A DNA stretch of 24,310 nucleotides from an uncultured Neomegalonema sp. (GTDB lineage Bacteria > Pseudomonadota > Alphaproteobacteria > Rhodobacterales > Rhodobacteraceae), in NCBI GenBank assembly GCA_937958345.1, contig CALGNW010000257.1, positions 1-24,310 of the forward strand. The letters are read 5' to 3'. Both the position numbers and the translations under genes were made by a program. Each line of letters begins with the position of its first letter. The first letter of the stretch is position 1. Shown one piece after another: positions 15,506 to 22,487 of the stretch. The notes beneath the pieces were generated by a model. That model saw nothing but the letters and a program-made list of their open reading frames with translations. It had not been told where the DNA came from and made no database searches.

Positions 15506-16398
15506 GATGACCTGACCGCCTTAACCGACGGAGGAGCGGCCTCTCGAAGAGTGTTTGAGAGCAAAACCGCTTCTTCCCGACGGGGATCAGCTTGTCTCGA
15601 AATCAGATAGATCGTCCGATTGGCTGACGGTCTGAGAGGACGAATTTCCAAGCTGGTATCATCAGCGCGCCGCGCCAGTGCCGGCAACAGTGTCACACCC
15701 TGCCCGGCAGCAACCAGCCCTCTCAACGTTTCAAGACTTGTCGCCTGTATATCGTCACCAACGCCCACCGCAGCGTTGCAGACAGCTTGTGTTTGATCGC
15801 GCAAACAATGCCCATCAACCAAAAGCAGTATGCGTTCGTTGCACAAAGACGTCTGCGCAATGTGCTTTCGGTCCGCGAGCGGATGACCCGGAGGAACTGC
15901 TGCAAAGAAGGGTTCGTCAAATAAGGTGTGAACTTTCAACGTAGGGTCGCCGGGCCTTTCCGCAATCAAGCCCCAGTCTAATTCACGCGATTTGACCGCA
16001 GAAATAACCGGTCCCGTCATCGCTTCGCGGCAAATGAGATCCAGTCGAGGGTGTATTTTTTTCAATGCGGGCAGGCCCCAAGGCAGCAAATACGGACATA
16101 AGGTAGGGATGATGCCGATCCGGCGAGGGCCAGTCAGCGGCTCTTCGCCTTGGCGCGCGATGCTTAAAATTTCATCGGCCTCCGACAGCATACTCCGTGC
16201 GCGGCTGACCACCGCGCGCCCCAGTGGCGTTAGCGAGATCGTTGAACCACGTTCAATTAAAGCGGCTTGAAGTTCGACCTCCAACTTTCGCAACTGTGCC
16301 GATAACGTCGGTTGCGACACGGCGCATGTGTCAGCGGCTCTGCCGAAATGGCGGTGGTCTGCCAACGCAACAAGATAGCGTAGTTGAGTAAGGGTCAT
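15502..16398 (-). CDS. oxyR: Hydrogen peroxide-sensing LysR regulator OxyR
   Basis: A 298-residue LysR-type transcription factor. The N-terminal winged helix-turn-helix (residues 1-60: MTLTQLRYLVALADHRHFGR, then AADTCAVSQPTLSAQLRKLE) binds DNA. The C-terminal sensor domain contains DGHCLRDQTQAVC, with Cys198 and Cys207 nine residues apart, exactly the peroxidatic/resolving pair of E. coli OxyR (199/208). It should therefore form a disulfide with hydrogen peroxide and activate katG immediately downstream. Unlike the common divergent arrangement, oxyR and katG here run in the same direction with 111 bp between them, so read-through is possible. Confidence 0.95.
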   Translation of the reverse strand: MTLTQLRYLVALADHRHFGRAADTCAVSQPTLSAQLRKLEVELQAALIERGSTISLTPLGRAVVSRARSMLSEADEILSIARQGEEPLTGPRRIGIIPTLCPYLLPWGLPALKKIHPRLDLICREAMTGPVISAVKSRELDWGLIAERPGDPTLKVHTLFDEPFFAAVPPGHPLADRKHIAQTSLCNERILLLVDGHCLRDQTQAVCNAAVGVGDDIQATSLETLRGLVAAGQGVTLLPALARRADDTSLEIRPLRPSANRTIYLISRQADPRREEAVLLSNTLREAAPPSVKAVRSS

Positions 16399-16620
16399 CG
16401 TGCAGACCTATCACGCTCTCGACACCGACTTCAAACCCCGGAAGTATTGATTTCTTTGGCGATAACCGGCGGTCTAGCTGCGGCATCAAGACTTCACCCC
16501 GTGCCTTAGTCCGCAATAATTCGAAGAAAAACTGAAATTGAATGAGGTCCTCAGGCGGTTGCTCTGTTAACCTGAGCTTCCCTAGAGTGGTGAACCCGAT
16601 TTCTCTTGGCAAGGATGGCC

Positions 16621-17301
16621 ATGCCTCTTACGCGCGAAACTCTGACAGACGATAGCTTTAAGCAAAAAATGATTGATGAAGCGCCCGGTGAAATGGAGCT
16701 GATGGACGATCAGGAATTCGAGGCATCGCGTCAAACGATCTTGCGGGCAGCCGAAAACGTCGGCGAGCTTTGGGTTTTTGGTTACGGCTCATTGATCTGG
16801 AACCCGATTATCGAAGTGCAGGATATGCAGCCCGCGCGTTTGAGCGGGTATGGTCGCCGTTTCTGTGTATGGGCGCCTATCGGGCGCGGAACGCCTGAAT
16901 GCCCCGGCTTGTGGCTGGGGCTGGACGCGACTGGCAAGGCGAGCGAACCATGCGATGGCATGGCACTGCGGATCGAGGCGGGCAAGTGGGATTTGGAATC
17001 GCTGATCCTTTGGCGCCGTGAAATGATCTCCGGCGTTTACATACCGGCCTGGCTGCCCGTCGAAATTGCGGGTGAGAAGAAGGACTGCTGTGTCTTCCTC
17101 GCGAATCCGCAACATGATCGCTATGCTGCTGAAATTGAATGGAAAAGAAAAGTCACCGCGATCGCGCAGGCGGAGGGGTCGCTTGGTCCGTGCCGCGATT
17201 ACCTCTACGCCCTAGCCGAAAACCTGGACGATGCCGGTATGGATGATGACTACATCGCGCGGCTTGTCCGTGATGTGCAGGCTGAACGCGCGGGTCAATA
17301 G
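16621..17301 (+). CDS. chaC: ChaC-type glutathione-specific gamma-glutamylcyclotransferase
   Basis: A 226-residue ChaC-family enzyme that splits glutathione into 5-oxoproline and Cys-Gly. WVFGYGSLIWNP (51-62) is the substrate-binding YGSL motif. WRREMISGVYIPAWL (131-145) matches the conserved region around the catalytic Glu of ChaC proteins, giving Glu134 as candidate. It is cytosolic, with no signal or membrane segment. The frame opens at a TTG at 16606 and includes ATGs at 16615 and 16621. I chose 16621 because AAGG (16611-16614) is then at a 6-base spacing. It faces away from oxyR across about 220 bp, and its end overlaps the convergent CAP-domain gene by 7 bp. Proximity to the peroxide regulon suggests, but does not prove, redox-linked control. 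Confidence 0.92.
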   Translation: MPLTRETLTDDSFKQKMIDEAPGEMELMDDQEFEASRQTILRAAENVGELWVFGYGSLIWNPIIEVQDMQPARLSGYGRRFCVWAPIGRGTPECPGLWLGLDATGKASEPCDGMALRIEAGKWDLESLILWRREMISGVYIPAWLPVEIAGEKKDCCVFLANPQHDRYAAEIEWKRKVTAIAQAEGSLGPCRDYLYALAENLDDAGMDDDYIARLVRDVQAERAGQ

Positions 17302-18320
17302 GCCGACCCACTGCTTTGTTCTCCGAAAACGATTGTCACCTGTACTGTTTCGCCGTCGCTGGCGACGCCAAGTCCCACTTGTTTGAAATCGGGATCGAGC
17401 GTATCCGCACCGGTTCGACCGTTTTGCCATTGGTTCACGACCGAGCGCGCGGCGGCTTCCGCCTGCCAGACCACCGCACCCGAACCCCGCCAAAACCCAG
17501 CCGCCAAGCGGCCTGAGCGGCTTGGATCGGTTCGGAAAACCTCGTCTAATATCCCCGTTGAGAACCCGCCGCTGGCCAGCGCGCTGTTGGCATTGTTGCG
17601 CGCGGTGCTCGCCAGAAGAGGGTGGGTGACCAGCGGTGCGAGGCCGTTCCGCGCACGCTGAGCGTTTAGCGCCGAGGTCAAACTCTGCTCCAGCGCGACC
17701 GTGAAACCGCTGAGGTCGGCGGGCGGCTCGCCATAGTCCCGCTGCAGTGCGGCCTGTTGCAGGTCACCGACGGGCGTTGCGTAGAGCATTGTAATATATA
17801 TCTGATCTCCGCTCATCGCCGTGCCCACACCCGCGACGGTATAGAGCGGATTGAACAGATTTTCCCGGTGTCCGGGGCTTTCCACCCAGTTCGCGGCGGC
17901 TTGTCGGGCGAGGGAATCGGACCGCCAGTCCAGCGCGCCCTGGCCTGACCACAGGTTCTCGGCCAGCCCCTCAAAGCGCCACATCTCTGATTTCGGCACA
18001 CGCTGGTCGAGGGTTTCGCCGTCGGGCGCAACATGGTCAAAGAACTGAAACTGCTGCATTTTCCGCGAGTAGCGCGCGGCGGAGGCATCCAGCGCGGTGT
18101 CGGCGCTCAGCGGGGGCAAGCCGACCTGCGCGCGCTCGGCATTGCTTGCCTGCAACACCTGCCATCGCAAGGCGTCGATCAGCGGTCCGGGGTTGGCGGG
18201 AGGCGGAGCGCGCAGAGCTGCCTCGGCGGCGGAGATCAGGGAATGCTGTTGAAATACAGCACCTTGTCCGAGCGCAGGTACAGGCATAAGCAGAAGGGCG
18301 GCGGTCAGATATGCTTTCAT
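17295..18320 (-). CDS. Secreted tandem CAP (SCP/PR-1) domain protein
   Basis: A 341-residue exported protein. It has a signal peptide (MKAYLTAALLLMPVPALGQG, cleavage near residue 19-20), then two CAP-like domains. Domain 1 (about 45-180) has ASNAERAQVGLPPLSADTAL, the helix ASAARYSRKM with FFDHVAPDGETLDQRV, AENLWSG, and NWVESPGHRENLFNP. These give the His/Glu cavity residues of functional CAP proteins. Domain 2 (about 215-341) repeats LTSALNAQRARNGLAPLVTHPLL but lacks the His and Glu pattern. The frame opens at 18410; the signal peptide fixes ATG 18320. Bacterial CAP proteins bind lipids or act in the envelope; the exact role here is unknown. It converges with chaC. Confidence 0.88.
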   Translation of the reverse strand: MKAYLTAALLLMPVPALGQGAVFQQHSLISAAEAALRAPPPANPGPLIDALRWQVLQASNAERAQVGLPPLSADTALDASAARYSRKMQQFQFFDHVAPDGETLDQRVPKSEMWRFEGLAENLWSGQGALDWRSDSLARQAAANWVESPGHRENLFNPLYTVAGVGTAMSGDQIYITMLYATPVGDLQQAALQRDYGEPPADLSGFTVALEQSLTSALNAQRARNGLAPLVTHPLLASTARNNANSALASGGFSTGILDEVFRTDPSRSGRLAAGFWRGSGAVVWQAEAAARSVVNQWQNGRTGADTLDPDFKQVGLGVASDGETVQVTIVFGEQSSGSAY

Positions 18321-18367
18321 GGTGCATGGATTTACGCCGTAAAGTGGCGGCGATGTGGCACGTCGGA

Positions 18368-18544
18368 TCACGATTTGCGTGAGCGGTAAAACCCGTGAAA
18401 AGTGACGCAATTCTCTGAACCGGTCAGGGAAAATCCTTCAAAACCCGCGCAAAACTCTGCAAAAGCCGCCTTCACGCCGTCAATTTCCCGCAATTCCGCC
18501 GGTCGCCATAACGGAACCGCCGCCACGTTGATACCGGCGCGCAT
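18368..18544 (-). CDS. Possible small ORF downstream of recR (doubtful)
   Basis: The roughly 320-bp gap between recR and the CAP gene contains one minus-strand frame that stays open from inside recR to 18368. From its first ATG after recR (18544) it would give 58 residues, beginning MRAGINVAAVPLW and ending GFYRSRKS. Codons look moderately like coding sequence (several GC-ending), and the frame remains open for about 30 more codons upstream without a usable start. I recognise no family. It could be a tiny gene, a decayed remnant, or chance. I see nothing else in the gap apart from the presumed CAP-gene promoter. Confidence 0.25.
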   Translation of the reverse strand: MRAGINVAAVPLWRPAELREIDGVKAAFAEFCAGFEGFSLTGSENCVTFHGFYRSRKS

Positions 18545-18638
18545 TTCCGTCGCGCGCAGGGTGTGACCGAGGCCACCGATACGGGCGGTACAACCGTCTT
18601 TGACAGCGTTGACGATGATGCAACCGTTCCCTGAGGAT

Positions 18639-19247
18639 TTACAGCTTTTTTCGCTGGCGAAATGCCGCCGAAATCGTCCCGTCATCGAGGTAATCCAACT
18701 CGCCGCCCACCGGCACACCCTGCGCGAGACCCGAGACCGACACGCCGCAATCCTCCAGCGCATCGGCGATGTAGTATGCGGTGGTCTGGCCGTCGACCGT
18801 CGCGTTCAGCGCCAGGACAACTTCGGTCACGGCATGGCCCCGTGCCCGCTCGGCCAATTCCGGTATCCGCAAATCCTCCGGCCCGACCCCGTCCAGCGCC
18901 GACAGCACGCCGCCCAAAACGTGATACCGGCCCCTGAATGCCCCGGCGCGTTCCAGCGCCCACAGGTCGCCCGCCTCCTCGACCACGCAAATCGTATCGG
19001 ACTGACGTTCGGGGTCACAACAGATCGAGCACGGATCGCGCGTATCCACCGCGCCGCAGACCGCGCATTCGGTTACTTTTTCCGCAACATCAGCCATTGC
19101 CCGCGCCAGCGGTTCCAGCAACAGGTCGCGCTTTTTGATCAGATGCAAAGCCGCCCGCCGCCCCGACCGCGGCCCCAACCCGGGCAGCTTGGCCAGCAAG
19201 TCAATCAGCCGCTGTATCTCGTCGCCGGTCTGGTTGGAGTTTTTCAT
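18639..19247 (-). CDS. recR: Recombination mediator RecR
   Basis: A 202-residue RecR (family about 200). It works with RecO/RecF to load RecA onto SSB-coated gaps. The helix-hairpin-helix LPGLGPRSGRRAALHL lies near the N-terminus. A four-Cys zinc finger follows (CAVCGAVDTRDPCSICC), then a Toprim domain beginning ICVVEEAGDLWALERAGAF, with VVLALNATVDGQTTAYYIAD and the C-terminal Walker-B-like GVPVGGELDYLDDGT. The frame runs on to 19451, but RecR homology begins at MKNSNQTGDEIQRLIDLLAK, so ATG 19247 is the start. It is separated from its usual partner ybaB by about 4.5 kb in this window. Confidence 0.96.
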   Translation of the reverse strand: MKNSNQTGDEIQRLIDLLAKLPGLGPRSGRRAALHLIKKRDLLLEPLARAMADVAEKVTECAVCGAVDTRDPCSICCDPERQSDTICVVEEAGDLWALERAGAFRGRYHVLGGVLSALDGVGPEDLRIPELAERARGHAVTEVVLALNATVDGQTTAYYIADALEDCGVSVSGLAQGVPVGGELDYLDDGTISAAFRQRKKL

Positions 19248-19510
19248 ACGCGCTTTCGTTACAAGGCGGCGAAAGCATCCGCCCTGCCTGAATCGACATA
19301 TACACGACAAGATCATTTTTGGAAAAGCGCCGATCAATCGCGGGGCAATCATCGGATGCGGAATACCTCTTGTTTTGATCACGGCCTTGTATGGTTGAAC
19401 GGGATGATCCACAAAGGTGGTTCTCCAGTCTTCGATTGGGGCAAGCGGCACGAACGCGGCGCGGGGGTGATAACCGCTGTCGCGTTCAAACGACGAGAAC
19501 GTTGCATGTA

Positions 19511-20350
19511 ATGACGAATGAGAGCGTTCACGGAACGGATTGGTCAGACGATCAGATTGATCTCGTCGTGGCCGATTACGTCGAGATGCTGCAATTCGAA
19601 TTAGCGGAGCAGCCCTACGTAAAGGCGCATCGCAATGCTGCCTTGCAAGAATTGACGGGTCGCACGCGGGGGTCGATTGAGTTCAAGCACCAGAATATCA
19701 GCGCAGTCCTGCGAACCCTCGGCTGGCCATGGATATTGGGGTACAAACCGCTCGGTAACTATCAGAATGCGTTGCTGACCGGTGTCGAACGCTACCTTGC
19801 CAGATTTGGTGAGATCAAAATTCCGCTTGAGCGGAAAACGATCGCACTCCAAGACGAAGGTGTTCTTTTTGTTGGCCCCGCTCCGCTTTTGAATACTGAC
19901 GACACGTCACCCCAGCCGGAACTGCAAAGGCTCATCCGTAAATTTGACCCTGCAACACGGGATGCCCGAAATCGTCAACTCGGGCTTTTGGGTGAGGAAC
20001 GCGCGTTCCATTCTGAAAGGGCGCGTCTCAAAGCCGAGGGGAGAGACGATCTTGCCAGAAAAGTACGATGGGTCTCTCAAGAGGACGGCGATGGTGCCGG
20101 ATACGATATACTTTCTTTCCAGCATACGGGTCAGGAAAGACTCGTCGAGGTCAAGACGACAACGGGGCATGGTCGAACGCCGTTTTTTATAACGGCAAAC
20201 GAGTTGAGTGTTTCTCAAGAACGCCCCGATAATTATCGGATCATGCGCTTGTTCGATTTTGCGCGAATTCCGCAGGCATTCGAAATCTCGCCGCCAATCG
20301 ATTCAGCGACACGTCTGACGCCGACCCAATATCGGGCAAGCTTTCGATAA
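19511..20350 (+). CDS. DUF3883-domain protein, PD-(D/E)xK nuclease-like
   Basis: A 279-residue protein. The C-terminal part (about 155-255) reads as a DUF3883 domain: helix LLGEERAFHSERARL, then GDGAGYDILSF (Asp199), LVEVKTTTG (Glu213-x-Lys215), TPFFITANEL and YRIMRLFDF. The E...D...ExK order fits a PD-(D/E)xK nuclease core. The N-terminal part (about 11-100) contains RGSIEFKHQNISAVL and GYKPLGNYQNALL, a segment I recall from N-terminal modules of McrA-like and DUF3883 proteins in restriction settings (memory, moderate). I start at ATG 19511; the earlier frame (from 19391) is Arg-rich noise. Sampled 60-base lines are about 47-55% GC, against about 65% nearby, suggesting horizontal transfer. 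A defence or DNA-processing role is inference. No methylase or helicase partner is adjacent. Confidence 0.8.
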   Translation: MTNESVHGTDWSDDQIDLVVADYVEMLQFELAEQPYVKAHRNAALQELTGRTRGSIEFKHQNISAVLRTLGWPWILGYKPLGNYQNALLTGVERYLARFGEIKIPLERKTIALQDEGVLFVGPAPLLNTDDTSPQPELQRLIRKFDPATRDARNRQLGLLGEERAFHSERARLKAEGRDDLARKVRWVSQEDGDGAGYDILSFQHTGQERLVEVKTTTGHGRTPFFITANELSVSQERPDNYRIMRLFDFARIPQAFEISPPIDSATRLTPTQYRASFR

Positions 20351-20409
20351 CGCTGCCAGACAAAAGCGGATCTCGGCATCGACCAAATCTGCCCGCAATC
20401 ACCCCGCCC

Positions 20410-21780
20410 TCACGCCGCGACGCGGTCCTTCTCCGTTGCGGCCCGCAATCGCTCCGGCGGCAGGATCAGGGTCACTTCCGTTCCGGCGTCAATCTCGCTT
20501 TCCAGTCCGACCGTGCCGCCATGGGCTTCGATCAGGCCCTTGATGATCGGCAGGCCGAGGCCGGACCCTTCCCTGTCGGAACCGCGGGTATAGCTTGACC
20601 GCGAATAGACATGCCAAACGGCCTCGATCTCGTCGGCGGGAATGCCGCATCCGCGATCTTTGATCGTCAGGATTGCGCCCTTTGCCGATGTGCTCAGTTC
20701 GATATCAACGCGCGACTCCGGCGGTGAAAATTTCAGCGCGTTGGCCACCGCGTTTTGCAGGCATCGTTTGATGGCCGTCGGATCACAATATGCGATGACC
20801 GAGTGCGGCGCGGTCACCTCGATGCGGCAACTCTCCGGCTCGACGCAAAACTGACGCCGGACGTCAGAGATCAGCACCGCCAGATCGACCGCGTCTTCGT
20901 GCAGGTCAATGCCGCCGGCGTCAATTTTTGACAGGTCGAGGACCGAGTTTGTAATCGCCACCAGATCGGTTGCCGAATTCTCGATATCCTGAATGTAATC
21001 CAGCATCTTTTCGCGCGGCAGATCGCCCTTCATCATCAGGATCAGCTGTGAAAATCCTTTGATGGCATTCAACGGCGTCCGGAATTCATGGCTCATCCCC
21101 GCGAGGAATTGCGCGCGATAGCGGCCCGTTTCCACCAACCTGTGCTGGCTCTCGGTCAGGCGCTGTTGCTGTTCGCGCAGCGCGCGGTTTTTCCGGCTCG
21201 TCGAATAGGCGAGCAAGGCCGTAAAGGCCATGAAGGCCAGAAAGACCGCAAAAATCAGCTTGAGCGTTTTTTCGTTCAACGACGACAGGTTGTGGCGGGT
21301 CTGGCGGTCCAGAATCAATCCGTGACCCTGCAACTTTGCCGCTTCGCGCTTTCCGCGCAGGGTCAGAGGCATCAACGCTTTGCCGCGACAAACGCGGTCA
21401 CAGGCCGGGTCGGCCATGACCGTTTCAATCCGTGTGAAGATTTTGCCGATCCGCGCCGAAAACCGGACAACAGCGGGATTGGTGACGTCCCCGATCCTGC
21501 CACTCCTGAAAACCGACATCCAGGTTCGGGCTAGTGCAAAGGCATCGGCCAGCCCGTCCTGCGCGAAGGCCGGATCATCCAGCGCCGCCCGCTGGGCCGC
21601 AAGGTGCAGGCGGTCGAACTCGTTCATCGCCCGCGAGGACGAATAGATAATCTCAAGCGCTTGTGACCCGTTTGCCTGCGAAGATTTTTCGGCGGTCCAG
21701 ATTCCGAACCCGATCAGCGCGCACAAAATCAGGACCGAACCGGTTACGAATAACCGGTCAAAAGTATGCCCCACCGCCAA
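20410..21780 (-). CDS. Orphan membrane sensor histidine kinase
   Basis: A 456-residue sensor kinase. TM1 is at about 9-29, a periplasmic helical domain spans about 30-172 with Cys127 and Cys131 (DPACDRVCRG), and TM2 is at about 173-193. A coiled-coil linker follows. HisKA has MSHEFRTPLNAIKGFSQLI with His231 as the phosphorylation site. HATPase_c has the N box (Asn343/Asn347 in NAVANALKFS), G1 DRGCGIP and G2 GSGLGLPI. There is no PAS or receiver domain. The frame opens at a TTG (21780), and a GTG two codons in is an alternative; neither has a strong ribosome site. It starts 5 bp after the stop of the small SUOX-like gene, so the two form an operon. No response regulator is in the window. The periplasmic Cys pair and the secreted partner suggest detection of a periplasmic ligand or redox state (inference). 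Confidence 0.93.
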   Translation of the reverse strand: MAVGHTFDRLFVTGSVLILCALIGFGIWTAEKSSQANGSQALEIIYSSSRAMNEFDRLHLAAQRAALDDPAFAQDGLADAFALARTWMSVFRSGRIGDVTNPAVVRFSARIGKIFTRIETVMADPACDRVCRGKALMPLTLRGKREAAKLQGHGLILDRQTRHNLSSLNEKTLKLIFAVFLAFMAFTALLAYSTSRKNRALREQQQRLTESQHRLVETGRYRAQFLAGMSHEFRTPLNAIKGFSQLILMMKGDLPREKMLDYIQDIENSATDLVAITNSVLDLSKIDAGGIDLHEDAVDLAVLISDVRRQFCVEPESCRIEVTAPHSVIAYCDPTAIKRCLQNAVANALKFSPPESRVDIELSTSAKGAILTIKDRGCGIPADEIEAVWHVYSRSSYTRGSDREGSGLGLPIIKGLIEAHGGTVGLESEIDAGTEVTLILPPERLRAATEKDRVAA

Positions 21781-21785
21781 AGTGA

Positions 21786-22262
21786 TTACTCGATTTCGAT
21801 TTCAGAAAGCGCCCAGATCGACAGTCCGCGCATTTCCGGAACCGCCTGCACCTCGGGCGAATCGAAATCGAACATGATCCAGTAGGGGCCTTTGTTGTCC
21901 AGTGTCAGGCGCGTGCCATTCATCCGCAGGGCGACAATCGGCTCGTATTCGGCGATGATCCTGCTCGGGATTGAAACCGCATAATCGTTCAGCGCAATCG
22001 CCGTATACGCCTCTCCCTCGGCCTCGGCCAAAGACAACAGTTTTTCGAGCGATACGCCCTCGTAAAGGTCAACGCCGTCAGTCCAGGGCGTGCCGGTCTT
22101 GATCGTCTCCATGTCCATCGCGGCAAGTGCTTCATACTCAAAGGTGGCGACTTCATCCCCCTCGCGGTCCAGAATGACCAGCGTATCTGCCAGCGACGGC
22201 GTCGCCGTGCATGCGATCCCGCCAAAAAGGAAGAGGGCGAAGGACAAGGCAAGTCGGGTCAT
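21786..22262 (-). CDS. Small secreted protein resembling the molybdopterin-oxidoreductase (SUOX) fold
   Basis: A 158-residue product with a Sec signal peptide (hydrophobic residues 4-17, likely cleavage after PSLA, residue 25). The mature sequence has YEALAAMDMETIKTGTPWTDG, VDLYEGVSLEKLLSLAEAEG and ALRMNGTRLTLDNKGPYWIMFDFD. These resemble the oxidoreductase molybdopterin-binding fold, in which NG..L....GP is a recognisable strand-turn. There is no Cys in the mature part, so the Mo-ligating Cys of sulfite oxidases is absent and catalysis is unlikely. A good GGAG ribosome site precedes ATG 22262. Placed 5 bp upstream of the kinase gene, it may be a periplasmic ligand-binding or inhibitory partner of that kinase (inference). 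Confidence 0.75.
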   Translation of the reverse strand: MTRLALSFALFLFGGIACTATPSLADTLVILDREGDEVATFEYEALAAMDMETIKTGTPWTDGVDLYEGVSLEKLLSLAEAEGEAYTAIALNDYAVSIPSRIIAEYEPIVALRMNGTRLTLDNKGPYWIMFDFDSPEVQAVPEMRGLSIWALSEIEIE

Positions 22263-22487
22263 TGTCGGAACTCCGTGCAGGATGATTTTCCCGCTAAGAA
22301 CTAGGTGGCGATTGATTAAGGAGGGTTAACCGGGAGGATCGAAGCGCCGATAAATTTAACTAAATTTTGCCTTTTCCGAACAGGCCGACCCCGCAGGCGC
22401 GGCATCGGCAGACGGCGTCGATCCGAAGGCCCGGGCCGGATCACAGTTTCAATTTGCGGTGCGGCATACGAATGATAAGCCGACCCG
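22263..22487. promoter_or_regulatory. Divergent region between SUOX-like/kinase operon and efflux pump gene
   Basis: These 225 bp should hold promoters for both directions. A tandem repeat in phase with the DNA helix, TAAATTTAAC then TAAATTTTGC (22351-22370), gives two AAATTT palindromes 10 bp apart in otherwise GC-rich DNA. It may be an operator or an AT-rich promoter element. The ribosome site for the pump gene is not evident. Confidence 0.35.

Noticed and set aside
16540..16605. Possible MerR-type promoter (TTAACC followed by a CTGAG...CTAGAG partial dyad) upstream of chaC
   Set aside because: The arms do not pair well and no -10 hexamer appears at 19-20 bp, so it is not convincing.
19391..19510. 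N-terminal extension of the DUF3883 protein by 40 codons
   Set aside because: The extension is Arg-rich and unlike a domain. Homology-like sequence starts at the ATG at 19511.
19248..19510. Possible remnant gene or SRP RNA in the recR-DUF3883 gap
   Set aside because: Short frames in all directions have no recognisable motif, and the conserved SRP RNA loop sequence is absent. Only promoters are expected here.
18600..19511. A 303-codon plus-strand frame antisense to recR
   Set aside because: Its length results from high GC opposite a real gene. The minus-strand RecR reading has the HhH, zinc and Toprim motifs.
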